A DNA stretch of 17,375 nucleotides from Calditrichia bacterium. GTDB taxonomy: Bacteria; Calditrichota; Calditrichia; Calditrichales; Calditrichaceae. Below are positions 1-7,084 of this stretch, piece after piece (the stretch's first letter is position 1; every line of letters begins with the position of its first letter). The DNA lies in assembly GCA_027039465.1 (NCBI GenBank), contig JALWEA010000062.1, forward strand, positions 1-17,375, in the 5' to 3' direction. The translations under genes and the position numbers were made by a program. The notes below the pieces were generated by a model. It ran no database searches. It saw only the letters and a list, made by a program, of their open reading frames with translations, and was not told the DNA's origin.

Positions 1-1
1 C

Positions 2-127
2 GGCGACAACATCACGATAGATGTTGAATTGCAGAAAGAGATCGCTCTTGAGAAAGAATTGCGTTTTGCAATTCGTGAGGGTGGACGCACGGTAGGTGCG
101 GGTGTTGTTACGGAAATTATCGAGTAA
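2..127 (+). CDS. tuf: Elongation factor Tu, C-terminal end (partial)
   Basis: The first 41 sense codons plus a TAA stop encode the last part of EF-Tu domain 3. The residues GDNITIDVEL, LRFAIREGGRTVGAGVV and a terminal IIE match the well-known EF-Tu C-terminus. EF-Tu is the GTPase that delivers aminoacyl-tRNA to the ribosomal A site; domain 3 contacts the tRNA T-stem and EF-Ts. The 5' part, including the GTPase domain, lies outside the window. The stop is directly followed by a second in-frame TAA, and rpsJ starts 20 nt later, so tuf is very likely cotranscribed with the S10 genes, as in the common str-S10 arrangement. Nothing looks abnormal in the visible piece. The identity is seen directly from the sequence; whether a second tuf copy exists cannot be judged. 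Confidence 0.96.
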   Translation, partial: GDNITIDVELQKEIALEKELRFAIREGGRTVGAGVVTEIIE

Positions 128-147
128 TAAAATAAAGAGGTGGTAGA

Positions 148-456
148 GTGGCTAACCAGAAAATTAGAATACGGCTTAAAGCTTACGACCATAATTTGAT
201 TGATAAGTCGGCGGACAAAATTATTCGTACCGCTAAGGCCACCGGAGCGGTCATTTCCGGGCCGATTCCTTTGCCCACAGATCGCTCAGTTTACACGGTG
301 TTGCGTTCACCGCATGTAAATAAAAAATCAAGAGAACAGTTCGAAACGCGTGTGCATAAACGATTAATCGATATTTTAAATGCAACCGGTAAAACCGTTG
401 ATGCTCTGATGAAGTTGGAGTTACCGGCTGGTGTTGATATCGAAATTAAAACTTGA
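148..456 (+). CDS. rpsJ: 30S ribosomal protein S10 (NusE)
   Basis: This 102-residue protein is the normal length for S10 and opens with the family signature ANQKIRIRLKAYDH. It also holds the GPIPLPT segment and the RSPHVNKKSREQFE loop typical of bacterial S10. S10 binds the 3' head domain of 16S rRNA and, as NusE, joins NusB and NusG in antitermination complexes. The start is GTG, fixed by the conserved N-terminus and a strong SD (AGAGGTGG, 137-144). It follows tuf by only 20 nt, so the long S10 leader used for L4 feedback in Escherichia coli is absent at this junction. Identification is by direct reading of the sequence and is firm. Confidence 0.98.
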   Translation: MANQKIRIRLKAYDHNLIDKSADKIIRTAKATGAVISGPIPLPTDRSVYTVLRSPHVNKKSREQFETRVHKRLIDILNATGKTVDALMKLELPAGVDIEIKT

Positions 457-474
457 TAAGGTTCGGAGTGAATA

Positions 475-1095
475 ATGGCTGGCATTTTAGGTTTAAAAGT
501 CGGAATGACTCAAATATTTGATAATGATGGTCTGGTAGTACCGGTTACAGTAATCAAGGCCGGACCCTGCTATGTAACGCAAATAAAAACAAAAGAAAAA
601 GACGGTTACAATGCGGTACAGTTGGCTTTTTATGATGCCAAAGAAAAACGCGTAACCAAACCTTTGAAGGGCCACTTTGAAAAAGCGGGCGTTAGTCCGA
701 AACGGTTTTTGGTTGAATTCGATTTCGGCGAAGATCACGGATTGAAGGTCGGCGACGAACTGAAAGTGGATATTTTAAAGGAAGGAACGCAGGTAAAGGT
801 TTCCGGGACTTCCAAAGGTAAGGGCTTTCAGGGTGTGGTAAAACGCCATCATTTTAACGGAGGCCCCAAAACGCATGGTCAGTCCGATCGTTGGCGTGCG
901 CCCGGTTCACTTGGTCAAAGTTCTTATCCTTCAAGGGTATTCAAGGGATTACGTATGGCCGGTCGCATGGGCGGCAAGCGTTCGACCTTAAAAAACGTAA
1001 AAGTGGTTAAGGTGGACGCGGAAAACAACTTGTTGTTCTTAAAAGGTGCGGTTCCCGGATCTCGTAATTCATTAGTAGAAATAACAACCAAATAA
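475..1095 (+). CDS. rplC: 50S ribosomal protein L3
   Basis: L3 is an early-assembly 23S rRNA-binding protein whose central extension reaches towards the peptidyl transferase centre. The 206-residue product begins MAGILGLKVGMTQIF, the standard L3 start, and has the two-part fold: a beta-barrel (about 1-60 and 90-125) and the long rRNA-penetrating loop (about 124-170). The loop contains HGQSDRWRAPGSLGQS and VFKGLRMAGRMGG. The glutamine at residue 148 in GSLGQ aligns with the Gln methylated by PrmB in E. coli; whether it is modified here is unknown. ATG start, 18 nt after rpsJ, with a GGAG SD at 465-468. Length and motifs are ordinary. Confidence 0.98.
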   Translation: MAGILGLKVGMTQIFDNDGLVVPVTVIKAGPCYVTQIKTKEKDGYNAVQLAFYDAKEKRVTKPLKGHFEKAGVSPKRFLVEFDFGEDHGLKVGDELKVDILKEGTQVKVSGTSKGKGFQGVVKRHHFNGGPKTHGQSDRWRAPGSLGQSSYPSRVFKGLRMAGRMGGKRSTLKNVKVVKVDAENNLLFLKGAVPGSRNSLVEITTK

Positions 1096-1115
1096 GCGGA
1101 AAAACAGGGTGCGTC

Positions 1116-1745
1116 ATGAAGGTAAATGTTTATGGAATAGATGGTCAAAAGACCAGCACAGAAATTGAGTTGAACGACAGCGTCTTTGCTATTGAGCCGA
1201 ATGATCACGTAATTTGGCTGGATGTAAAAGCTATTTTGGCAAATCGTCGTCAGGGTACGCATGCTACCAAAGGTCGTTCGGCGGTTTCCGGTGGCGGTAA
1301 AAAACCGTTCCGTCAAAAAGGTACGGGCCGCGCACGTCAGGGAACGATTCGTGCACCGCATTATGTCGGCGGCGGACGCGTATTCGGGCCGCAACCGAGA
1401 GATTACAGCCAAAAAGTAAATAAAAAAGTGAAGAAGCTGGCTCGTAAATCTGCGCTTTCGTACAAAGCCAAAGAAGATAAAATTATCGTGGTTCAGGATT
1501 TCAATTATGAAAAACCGTCTACCAAGCAAATGCTTAATTTGCTGAGTAATTTCGGTTTGGAAGATAAAAAGGTGCTTTTGTGCACCAGCGAATATGCTCC
1601 GATGGTTGTGAAATCGGCCGGTAATTTGTTTAATGTTGAAGTTCGTGAATCCGGAACGTTTTCTACCTACGATGTTTTAAAAGCGGATACGATTGTATTT
1701 CAAGAAGGCGCTGTTCAAAAAGTTAATGAGGTATTGTCCAAATGA
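1116..1745 (+). CDS. rplD: 50S ribosomal protein L4
   Basis: L4 helps initiate 50S assembly and lines the exit tunnel. The 209-residue sequence has the diagnostic tunnel loop at about 57-92 (SGGGKKPFRQKGTGRARQGT, then RAPHYVGGGRVFGP), followed by KVNKKVKKLARKSALSYKA. The globular part continues with KQMLNLLSNFGL and ends NEVLSK. In E. coli L4 also represses its own operon through the S10 leader; no such leader is visible near rpsJ here. The gene ends in an ATGA overlap with rplW, so L4 and L23 translation is probably coupled. The region holds a 201-residue antisense reading frame that is only a shadow. Identification is firm. Confidence 0.98.
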   Translation: MKVNVYGIDGQKTSTEIELNDSVFAIEPNDHVIWLDVKAILANRRQGTHATKGRSAVSGGGKKPFRQKGTGRARQGTIRAPHYVGGGRVFGPQPRDYSQKVNKKVKKLARKSALSYKAKEDKIIVVQDFNYEKPSTKQMLNLLSNFGLEDKKVLLCTSEYAPMVVKSAGNLFNVEVRESGTFSTYDVLKADTIVFQEGAVQKVNEVLSK

Positions 1746-2041
1746 AAGAGAAACAGATATTAATTCAGCCCTTGTTTACGGAAAAGATGGCCAGACTTCA
1801 AGACGAAGAAAACAAATACGCTTTTAAGGTCAATTTAAAAGCCAATAAAATTGAAATTAAAAAGGCCGTGGAAAAAAAGTTTAACGTAAAAGTGAAGTCT
1901 GTGCGGACAATGGTGATGCAGGGTAAGGTGCGCCATCAGTTTACCAAGGGCGGACGATATGAAGGGCGCCGTCCATACTGGAAAAAGGCAATTGTTACGC
2001 TGCATGAAGGTAATGAAATAGATTTATTTACTAACGCATAA
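1742..2041 (+). CDS. rplW: 50S ribosomal protein L23
   Basis: L23 sits at the polypeptide exit and is the docking site for trigger factor and SRP. The 99-residue protein has the family pattern: an N-terminal PLFTEKMARLQDEENKYAFKV segment, the helix NKIEIKKAVEKKFNVKVKSVRT, the basic extended loop (about 58-82, with KGGRYEGRRPYWKKA) and a last strand AIVTL. It starts inside the rplD stop (ATGA), with an SD-like TGAGGT at 1728-1732 within rplD, 9 nt upstream. Length is normal for bacterial L23. Identification is firm. Confidence 0.97.
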   Translation: MKEKQILIQPLFTEKMARLQDEENKYAFKVNLKANKIEIKKAVEKKFNVKVKSVRTMVMQGKVRHQFTKGGRYEGRRPYWKKAIVTLHEGNEIDLFTNA

Positions 2042-2050
2042 TATGCTTGT

Positions 2051-2054
2051 GGAG
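2051..2054 (+). promoter_or_regulatory. Shine-Dalgarno site deciding the rplB start
   Basis: GGAG lies 7 nt before ATG 2062. It would sit inside the coding region if the upstream TTG at 2047 were used, so it supports the shorter L2 with the canonical MGIKTFKP N-terminus. Confidence 0.8.
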
Positions 2055-2061
2055 TAGTCCA

Positions 2062-2886
2062 ATGGGAATTAAGACATTTAAGCCAATAACGCCGGGACAA
2101 AGATTTAAAACGGTAAGCGATTTTGCCGAAATTACGACGGATGTACCCTATCGGCCTTTACTTGAGCCGATTAAGAAATCGGGCGGACGTAATAATTTTG
2201 GCCGAGTTACTTCTCGTCATCGCGGCGGCGGGCATAAAAAATTATATCGTATCATTGATTTTAAGCGCAATAAACGCGGCATTCCCGCTGTTGTTGAAAC
2301 CATCGAATACGATCCGAACCGGACGGCACGCATTGCCTTGCTGAAATATGCGGACGGCGAGCGTCGATACATTTTGGCCCCGGACGGATTAAAGGTGGGT
2401 GACAAAATCATGGCCGGCCCGGAAGCCGAAATTCGTATCGGAAATGCGCTGCCGCTGGAAAAGATTCCTGTGGGTTTAACCATTCACGCCATTGAAATGC
2501 GTGAAAACAAAGGTGCCCAGTTGGTACGAAGCGCAGGTACTTCCGCTCAGTTGGCGGCCAAAGAAGGTAAGTTTGCATTAATCAAATTGCCTTCCGGTGA
2601 AATGCGTAAAGTTCACGCGCGTTGCTATGCGACCATCGGCCAGGTATCCAATGTGGATCACATGAATATCTCCATTGGTAAAGCGGGTCGTTCCCGCTGG
2701 TTGGGCCGTCGTCCACATGTGCGCGGTGTTGCTATGAACCCGATCGATCACCCAATGGGCGGTGGTGAAGGTAAGAGCTCAGGCGGAAGACATCCTGTTT
2801 CGCCTTGGGGACAATTAGCTAAAGGCTATAAGACTCGTAAAAAACACAAAAAATCGGATGCTTTAATTGTTAAGCGTCGTAAATAG
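2062..2886 (+). CDS. rplB: 50S ribosomal protein L2
   Basis: L2 stabilises the peptidyl transferase centre and the 50S-30S bridges. The 274-residue product starts MGIKTFKPITPGQR and has the OB-like N-terminal domain (GRVTSRHRGGGHKKLYRIIDFKR, 47-69), the SH3-like domain and the C-terminal rRNA-binding tail. The near-invariant histidine implicated in peptidyl transfer (His229 of mature E. coli L2) is present as His230 in NPIDHPMGGGEG. The next His of the usual DHPHGG motif is Met232 here, a variant I associate with the FCB group. A longer frame opens with TTG at 2047, but the GGAG SD (2051-2054) lies inside that extension and points to ATG 2062, which gives the canonical N-terminus. Confidence 0.98.
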   Translation: MGIKTFKPITPGQRFKTVSDFAEITTDVPYRPLLEPIKKSGGRNNFGRVTSRHRGGGHKKLYRIIDFKRNKRGIPAVVETIEYDPNRTARIALLKYADGERRYILAPDGLKVGDKIMAGPEAEIRIGNALPLEKIPVGLTIHAIEMRENKGAQLVRSAGTSAQLAAKEGKFALIKLPSGEMRKVHARCYATIGQVSNVDHMNISIGKAGRSRWLGRRPHVRGVAMNPIDHPMGGGEGKSSGGRHPVSPWGQLAKGYKTRKKHKKSDALIVKRRK

Positions 2887-2900
2887 GAGAAGAATTACTG

Positions 2901-3188
2901 ATGGCACGATCAATTAAAAAAGGTCCTTATATTGATCAAAGTTTGATGAAGAAGATTCAGAAGCTTAACGAAGAAGGTAAAAAAGTTGTGATCAAGACTT
3001 GGGCGCGAAGAAGTGTAATTCCGCCCGACTTTGTGGGTCACACCATTGCGGTACATAACGGACATAAGTTTGTCCCCGTTTATATCAGTGAGAACATGGT
3101 AGGGCATAAGCTTGGTGAATTTGCACCAACGCGTACCTTCCGGGGACATGGTGGTAAACTGGCCGAACGCATGAGCCGCGTTAGATAA
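2901..3188 (+). CDS. rpsS: 30S ribosomal protein S19
   Basis: S19 forms a complex with S13 in the head of the 30S subunit near the A-site finger. The 95-residue product is typical in length and carries MARSIKKGPYID at the start, then TWARRSVIPPDFVGHTIAVHNG, HKFVPVYISENMVGHKLGEF and FAPTRTFRGHGG, all hallmark S19 blocks. ATG start with AGGAGA SD at 2885-2890, 14 nt after rplB. One of four 30S genes in the window that keep an ATG start. Nothing unusual is visible. Confidence 0.98.
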   Translation: MARSIKKGPYIDQSLMKKIQKLNEEGKKVVIKTWARRSVIPPDFVGHTIAVHNGHKFVPVYISENMVGHKLGEFAPTRTFRGHGGKLAERMSRVR

Positions 3189-3192
3189 AGAT

Positions 3193-3196
3193 GGAG
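3193..3196 (+). promoter_or_regulatory. Shine-Dalgarno site deciding the rplV start
   Basis: GGAG is 6 nt before ATG 3203. Of three nearby in-frame ATGs (3191, 3200, 3203), the first lies upstream of this site and the second is only 3 nt from it, so 3203 is preferred. Confidence 0.75.
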
Positions 3197-3202
3197 TATA
3201 TG

Positions 3203-3547
3203 ATGGAAGCTGTTGCAAAAACCAAGTATATTCGAATTTCACCTCGCAAGGTGAGGCAGGTTCTGCCGTTGATCAGCGGGCGCTCGGTAGAGGACGCATT
3301 AAATATTTTGTATTTCACTCAGAAAAGCGCCTCGGAACCTTTGGCAAAAACGATTCGCTCTGCTTTCGCGAATCTTAGTAATATCGATGAAAATAAACGG
3401 TTCGATATGCGTGAAGCGAAAATTAAAAACGCCTATGTCGATGCCGGCCCAACATTGAAGAGATTTCGTCCCATGTCGATGGGTCGTGCCGGACGTATCA
3501 GAAAGCGTACTTCCCATATCACAGTAGTGGTTGAATATTCAGATTAA
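3203..3547 (+). CDS. rplV: 50S ribosomal protein L22
   Basis: L22 binds all 23S rRNA domains and its beta-hairpin lines the exit tunnel next to L4. The 114-residue product starts MEAVAKTKYIRISPRKVRQV, comparable with METIAK... in E. coli, followed by helices (SASEPLAKTIRSAFANL) and the tunnel hairpin GPTLKRFRPMSMGRAGRIRK and RTSHITVVV. Two in-frame ATGs upstream (3191 and 3200) would add residues not found in the family; the SD at 3193-3196 favours 3203. The hairpin tip, where macrolide-resistance changes are known, looks intact. Identification firm; start likely. Confidence 0.96.
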   Translation: MEAVAKTKYIRISPRKVRQVLPLISGRSVEDALNILYFTQKSASEPLAKTIRSAFANLSNIDENKRFDMREAKIKNAYVDAGPTLKRFRPMSMGRAGRIRKRTSHITVVVEYSD

Positions 3548-3570
3548 GCGTTAAAAAGAGGAGAAAAGGT

Positions 3571-4206
3571 TTGGGACAGAAAACTAATCCGATCGGCTTA
3601 CGCCTTGGAATTATAAAATCCTGGAACAGCAGCTGGTTTGACGAAAGAAAATACGCCGATATGCTGCATGAGGATTTAAGGATTAGAAGATACATTCGTA
3701 GTCGTTTGAGTAAGGCGGCTGTTTCCAAGATTGAAATCGAACGAACGGCAAAGCGTGTATTGTTAACCATTCACACGGCACGTCCCGGAATTGTAATCGG
3801 AAAAAAGGGACAGGAAGTCGATAAGTTGCGGGAAGAATTACGCGCCTTAACCAACAAAGAAATTCAGATTAATATTAATGAAATTAAAAAACCGGAATTG
3901 GATGCTTATTTGGTGGCCGAAAACATTGCGCGTCAGATTGAGGGTAAAGTAAGCTGGCGTCGTGCAATGAAAAAGGCCATAACTTCCGCCATGCGTTTGG
4001 GCGCGGAAGGCATTAAGATTATGGTTTCCGGTCGTTTGGGCGGTGCCGAGATGGCCCGTAAAGAAATGTACAAAGACGGAAGAATTCCTTTGCACACCTT
4101 GCGTGCCGATGTGGATTATGCAAGCTATACTGCCGTTACCACGTATGGCTCCATCGGTATTAAGGTTTGGATTTTCCATGGTGAAGTCATTGGCAAAGTG
4201 ATTTAG
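3571..4206 (+). CDS. rpsC: 30S ribosomal protein S3
   Basis: S3 sits at the mRNA entry site and contributes to helicase activity of the ribosome. The 211-residue product opens GQKTNPIGLRLGIIKSWNS, the invariant S3 N-terminus, which fixes a TTG start. An N-terminal KH type 2 domain follows, with the GxxG loop as GKKG (77-80) in RPGIVIGKKGQEV. The C-terminal domain includes GAEGIKIMVSGRLGGAEMAR and RIPLHTLRADVDYA. The very strong SD (AGAGGAGAAAAGG, 3557-3569) probably compensates for the TTG. It ends GEVIGKVI without the extended C-terminal tail seen in some S3 proteins, but this length is common outside Proteobacteria. Confidence 0.98.
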   Translation: MGQKTNPIGLRLGIIKSWNSSWFDERKYADMLHEDLRIRRYIRSRLSKAAVSKIEIERTAKRVLLTIHTARPGIVIGKKGQEVDKLREELRALTNKEIQININEIKKPELDAYLVAENIARQIEGKVSWRRAMKKAITSAMRLGAEGIKIMVSGRLGGAEMARKEMYKDGRIPLHTLRADVDYASYTAVTTYGSIGIKVWIFHGEVIGKVI

Positions 4207-4227
4207 TACAGTTTAGGAGTTGTTCTC

Positions 4228-4635
4228 ATGTTAATGCCGAAAAGAGTAAAATATCGTAAACAACAGCGGGGCCGGATGAAAGGCAATGCCCAATCCGGAA
4301 ATTACATCGCTTTCGGAAGGTATGGTTTGAAAGCGCTGGAACCGGCCTGGATTACCAGTCGACAGATAGAAGCTGCTCGTATCGCCATTACGCGTCACAT
4401 TAAACGTGGCGGTAAGGTATGGATTCGTATTTTCCCTGATAAACCGGTTTCCAAAAAACCTGCCGAAACCCGCATGGGTAAAGGTAAGGGCTCACCGGAA
4501 TATTGGGTAGCGGTTGTTCGTCCCGGTCGTATCTTGTTCGAGCTTGAAGGTGTTCCGGTGGAACTCGCCAAAGAAGCCATGCGCTTGGCATCTCATAAAT
4601 TGCCCATTAAAACAAAATTTGTGGTAAGTGAATAG
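4228..4635 (+). CDS. rplP: 50S ribosomal protein L16
   Basis: L16 organises the A-tRNA and EF-G binding region of the 50S subunit. The 135-residue product has MLMPKRVKYRKQQRGRMKG, GLKALEPAWITSRQIEAARI, the loop KPAETRMGKGKGSPEYWVA and the end AKEAMRLASHKLPIKTKFV. The arginine in the TRMGKGKG block aligns with the Arg hydroxylated by YcfD/RoxA in E. coli; modification here is unknown. A second in-frame ATG at 4234 exists, but AGGAG at 4215-4219 lies 8 nt before ATG 4228 and 14 nt before 4234, so 4228 is chosen. Length and motifs are ordinary. Confidence 0.98.
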   Translation: MLMPKRVKYRKQQRGRMKGNAQSGNYIAFGRYGLKALEPAWITSRQIEAARIAITRHIKRGGKVWIRIFPDKPVSKKPAETRMGKGKGSPEYWVAVVRPGRILFELEGVPVELAKEAMRLASHKLPIKTKFVVSE

Positions 4636-4648
4636 CGGGAGTTGAGCG

Positions 4649-4855
4649 ATGAAGAAAACTGAAGAATTAAAGGGCATGAGTTTGGAAGAATTGCAGGGCA
4701 GATTAGCCGAAGCCAAAGAAGAATATGAAAATCTGCTGTTGCAAAAGGCAACGCACGAAATTTCGAATCCGATGCGTATTCGCACCGTACGGCGTGAGAT
4801 TGCCAGAATTAAAACGTTTATCAGACAACATGAATTGGGAATTCAAAAAAAGTAA
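4649..4855 (+). CDS. rpmC: 50S ribosomal protein L29
   Basis: L29 lies at the tunnel exit next to L23 and contacts trigger factor. The 68-residue product is two antiparallel helices: an N-terminal segment KTEELKGMSLEELQGRLAEA, a middle LLLQKATHEISNPMRIRTVR and a C-terminal REIARIKTFIRQHEL, in the family's usual order and length. ATG start with GGGAG at 4636-4640. It sits in its canonical place between L16 and S17. Short proteins carry less signal, but motif plus position make the identification secure. Confidence 0.96.
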   Translation: MKKTEELKGMSLEELQGRLAEAKEEYENLLLQKATHEISNPMRIRTVRREIARIKTFIRQHELGIQKK

Positions 4856-4865
4856 TGGGTAGACT

Positions 4866-5126
4866 ATGAAAACACAACGTGGTTTACGAAAAGTTCGTAT
4901 CGGAAAAGTTGTAAGCAACAAAATGGATAAAACGATCACCGTAGCAGTTGAGCGTCGGTTCAAACATCCTGTTTACGGAAAATTCGTAAAAAAGACGGTA
5001 AAATTTAAAGCGCATGACGAAAACAACGTCTGTTCGGAAGGTGATATCGTAAAAATAATGGAAACCAGGCCGCTAAGTAAAAGCAAACGCTGGCGCCTTG
5101 TTGAAGTCGTTGAAAAAGTGAAATAA
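4866..5126 (+). CDS. rpsQ: 30S ribosomal protein S17
   Basis: S17 is an OB-fold protein that binds 16S rRNA helices 7 and 11 early in 30S assembly. The 86-residue sequence contains the core motif KVVSNKMDKTITVAVERRFKHPVYGKFVKK with spacing as in other bacteria, then HDENNVCSEGDIVKIMETRPLSKSKRWRLVEVVEK. ATG start; the upstream sequence (TGGGTAG, 4857-4863) is only a weak SD match, less convincing than at neighbouring genes. The gap from rpmC is 10 nt, so translational coupling may help. Identification is firm. Confidence 0.97.
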   Translation: MKTQRGLRKVRIGKVVSNKMDKTITVAVERRFKHPVYGKFVKKTVKFKAHDENNVCSEGDIVKIMETRPLSKSKRWRLVEVVEKVK

Positions 5127-5137
5127 GGAAACGAGAA

Positions 5138-5506
5138 ATGGTACAAGAATATACTAAACTCAACGTAGCAGACAATTCGGGTGCGCAGAAAGTAATGTGC
5201 ATTCGCATTCTTGGGAGCTCTGGTAAAAAATACGGTACCATTGGTGATATTATTGTGGTAACGGTAAAAAGCGCCATTCCAGGCGGTTCGGTTAAAAAAG
5301 GCGATGTCACCAAGGCCGTAATTGTGCGCACTAAAAAAGAAATCCGCAGGCCGGATGGTACATACATCCGATTTGATGATAACGCTGCCGTTTTGCTGGA
5401 TAATAATATGGAACCCAAAGGCACGCGTATTTTTGGCCCGGTTGCCCGTGAATTGCGTGAAAAGCAATTTATGAAAATTGTTTCATTAGCACCTGAAGTA
5501 TTGTAA
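5138..5506 (+). CDS. rplN: 50S ribosomal protein L14
   Basis: L14 forms an intersubunit bridge with 16S helix 14 and is the docking surface for RsfS. At exactly 122 residues it has the standard length. Visible blocks are LNVADNSGAQKVMCIRILG, GDIIVVTVKSAIPGGSVKKG, KAVIVRTKKEIRRPDGTYIR, FDDNAAVLLDN and GTRIFGPVARELR. ATG start with AAGGAAA (5125-5131) upstream. It is the first gene of the spc part, and there is no extra spacing (11 nt after rpsQ), so the spc genes do not appear to have their own promoter here. Confidence 0.98.
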   Translation: MVQEYTKLNVADNSGAQKVMCIRILGSSGKKYGTIGDIIVVTVKSAIPGGSVKKGDVTKAVIVRTKKEIRRPDGTYIRFDDNAAVLLDNNMEPKGTRIFGPVARELREKQFMKIVSLAPEVL

Positions 5507-5527
5507 AAATAGACGGGAATAGGCATC

Positions 5528-5863
5528 ATGAGAATTCGAAAAGGTGATACAGTTAAAGTTATTGCGGGATCTTACAAAGATAAAGGGAAAGTCGGTAAAG
5601 TACTGAAAGTTTTCCCTGATAAAAACCGCATTATTGTTGAAGGTGTGAATTTAATTAAACGACACATGCGTCCCACGCAAAAATTGCCGCAGGGTGGGAT
5701 TATCGAAAAAGAAGGTCCGATCCATGTGTCCAATGTGATGTATTACAACACGAAATTTAACACCACAACACGCATTGGCTATAAAATACTTGAAGATGGA
5801 TCCAAGGTACGTTACTGTAAGAATCCTGAATGTCAGGGCGAAATTATTCCTGATGTTGAATAG
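5528..5863 (+). CDS. rplX: 50S ribosomal protein L24
   Basis: L24 is a 50S assembly-initiator protein located near the tunnel exit. The 111-residue product begins with a KOW motif (RKGDTVKVIAGSYKDKGKVGKV, roughly 4-25), then RIIVEGVNLIKRHMRP and GGIIEKEGPIHVSNVM, all typical. The C-terminal strand ends with two cysteines, Cys97 and Cys102, in YCKNPECQGEII. Many bacterial L24 proteins have a single or CxxC-type cysteine pair at this spot (VCKKCGEVI-like), so this is a slightly expanded version; a full four-ligand zinc site is not present. ATG start, 21 nt after rplN. Confidence 0.97.
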   Translation: MRIRKGDTVKVIAGSYKDKGKVGKVLKVFPDKNRIIVEGVNLIKRHMRPTQKLPQGGIIEKEGPIHVSNVMYYNTKFNTTTRIGYKILEDGSKVRYCKNPECQGEIIPDVE

Positions 5864-5883
5864 CTGGAGTATGGAGTAGAAAG

Positions 5884-6438
5884 ATGGCAGAATATTTTCC
5901 AAGATTATTAGAAAAATACCAAAAAGAAGTCGTTCCGCACTTGCAGAAGAAGTTCGGCTACAAGAACATCCACCAGGTTCCCAAATTGCTGAAGATCAGC
6001 ATTAACGCCGGTGTGGGTGAGGCGACACAAGATCCCAAAGCTCTGGAAGGAGCGGTCAAGGATTTAATGATCATTTCCGGACAGAAACCGATCATTACTT
6101 CGGCGCGCAAGTCCATTTCAAATTTTAAATTGCGCCAAGGAATGAAAATCGGTGCAAAAGTTACTTTGCGCAAATGGATGATGTGGGAATTTTTGGATCG
6201 TTTCATTTCGTTGGCCGTGCCTCGTATCCGTGACTTTCGCGGGTTTTCCGATAAGTCGTTCGACGGACGCGGAAACTATTCTTTAGGTATTAAGGAACAG
6301 ATCATTTTCCCGGAAATCAATGTGGATAACATTGATAAAATCAGGGGATTTGATATTACTTTCGTTACCTCTGCTGAGACCGATGAGGAAGGGTACGAAT
6401 TATTAAAAGAATTGGGCTTCCCATTCAAGAAGAAATAA
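5884..6438 (+). CDS. rplE: 50S ribosomal protein L5
   Basis: L5 binds 5S rRNA and the P-site tRNA elbow and bridges to S13. The 184-residue product shows YQKEVVPHLQKKFGYKNIHQVPK, KISINAGVGEA, SGQKPIITSARKSISNFKLRQG, VTLRKWMMWEFLDRFISLAVPR and RDFRGFSDKSFDGRGNYSLG, followed by EQIIFPEI and a last DITFVTSAETDEEGYELLKE. These are the L5 family blocks in order and at normal length. ATG start with a nearby GGAG (5872-5875). In E. coli the start of this gene is part of the S8 repressor site; no clear equivalent hairpin was made out here. Confidence 0.98.
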   Translation: MAEYFPRLLEKYQKEVVPHLQKKFGYKNIHQVPKLLKISINAGVGEATQDPKALEGAVKDLMIISGQKPIITSARKSISNFKLRQGMKIGAKVTLRKWMMWEFLDRFISLAVPRIRDFRGFSDKSFDGRGNYSLGIKEQIIFPEINVDNIDKIRGFDITFVTSAETDEEGYELLKELGFPFKKK

Positions 6439-6461
6439 TTTAAAAACGGTGAGGTGAAGGT

Positions 6462-6647
6462 TTGGCACGTAAAGCACTAATTGTAAAGCAAAAAAGAGAA
6501 CCAAAATTTAAAGTAAGAAAATACCATCGTTGTCGTCGATGTGGCCGTCCGCGCGGCTATTTGAGAAAATTCGGGTTATGCAGAATATGTTTCCGTGAAT
6601 TGGCCCTGCAAGGGGAAATTCCGGGCATAACCAAGGCGAGCTGGTAG
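6462..6647 (+). CDS. rpsN: 30S ribosomal protein S14, zinc-binding short form
   Basis: This is the 61-residue type Z S14, with zinc ligands Cys24, Cys27, Cys40 and Cys43 in HRCRRCGRPRGYLRKFGLCRICF. S14 is a late-binding 30S head protein. The N-terminus ARKALIVKQKREPKFKVRKY is canonical and fixes a TTG start, preceded by GAGGTGAAGG (6451-6460). The zinc-free long paralogue that some bacteria use under zinc limitation is not in this window; whether it exists elsewhere cannot be seen. Its place between rplE and rpsH is standard. Confidence 0.98.
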   Translation: MARKALIVKQKREPKFKVRKYHRCRRCGRPRGYLRKFGLCRICFRELALQGEIPGITKASW

Positions 6648-6667
6648 TTGGAAAGGAGACTTAATCG

Positions 6668-7066
6668 ATGTCAATGACAGATCCAATTGCAGATTTCTTA
6701 ACTCGCATTCGAAATGCCCTGCATGCGCAGCATAAATATGTGGATATCCCTGCTTCGAATATGAAGCGTAAAATGGCGCGTATTCTTTTGGAGCAAGGGT
6801 TTATTAAAAAATACATTATTATTGATGACGGTAAACAAGGGCTTATTCGAATCTGGTTGAAATATGATGAAGAAAATAATCCTGTAATTACACATCTGGA
6901 ACGTGTGAGCACACCGGGTCGTCGGATTTATGTGGACGTGGATCATCTTCCGCGTGTAATGAATAATTTAGGTATTGCGATTGTAACGACATCCAAGGGT
7001 GTTCTTACAGCCAGAGAAGCCCGCCGGCAGAAAGTTGGTGGCGAAGTGTTGTGTTACATCTGGTAA
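6668..7066 (+). CDS. rpsH: 30S ribosomal protein S8
   Basis: S8 is a primary 16S rRNA-binding protein (helix 21) and, in E. coli, the repressor of the spc operon. The 132-residue sequence has MTDPIADFLTRIRNA near the N-terminus, VDIPASNMKRKMARILLEQGFI, and the C-terminal signatures RVSTPGRRIYV, GIAIVTTSKGVLTAREAR and GGEVLCYIW. Two in-frame ATGs are possible; GGAG at 6655-6658 is 9 nt from 6668 and 15 nt from 6674, so the upstream one is chosen, giving two extra residues (MS). Otherwise ordinary. Confidence 0.98.
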   Translation: MSMTDPIADFLTRIRNALHAQHKYVDIPASNMKRKMARILLEQGFIKKYIIIDDGKQGLIRIWLKYDEENNPVITHLERVSTPGRRIYVDVDHLPRVMNNLGIAIVTTSKGVLTAREARRQKVGGEVLCYIW

Positions 7067-7084
7067 TGAATAGGAGAAGATAAA

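Noticed and set aside
924..1529. 201-codon open frame on the - strand across rplC and rplD
   Set aside because: It lies antisense to two unmistakable ribosomal protein genes, has no SD or recognisable motif, and its composition follows from the sense codons.
2047..2061. TTG 2047 as rplB start
   Set aside because: It would place the SD inside the coding region and add residues not found in L2.
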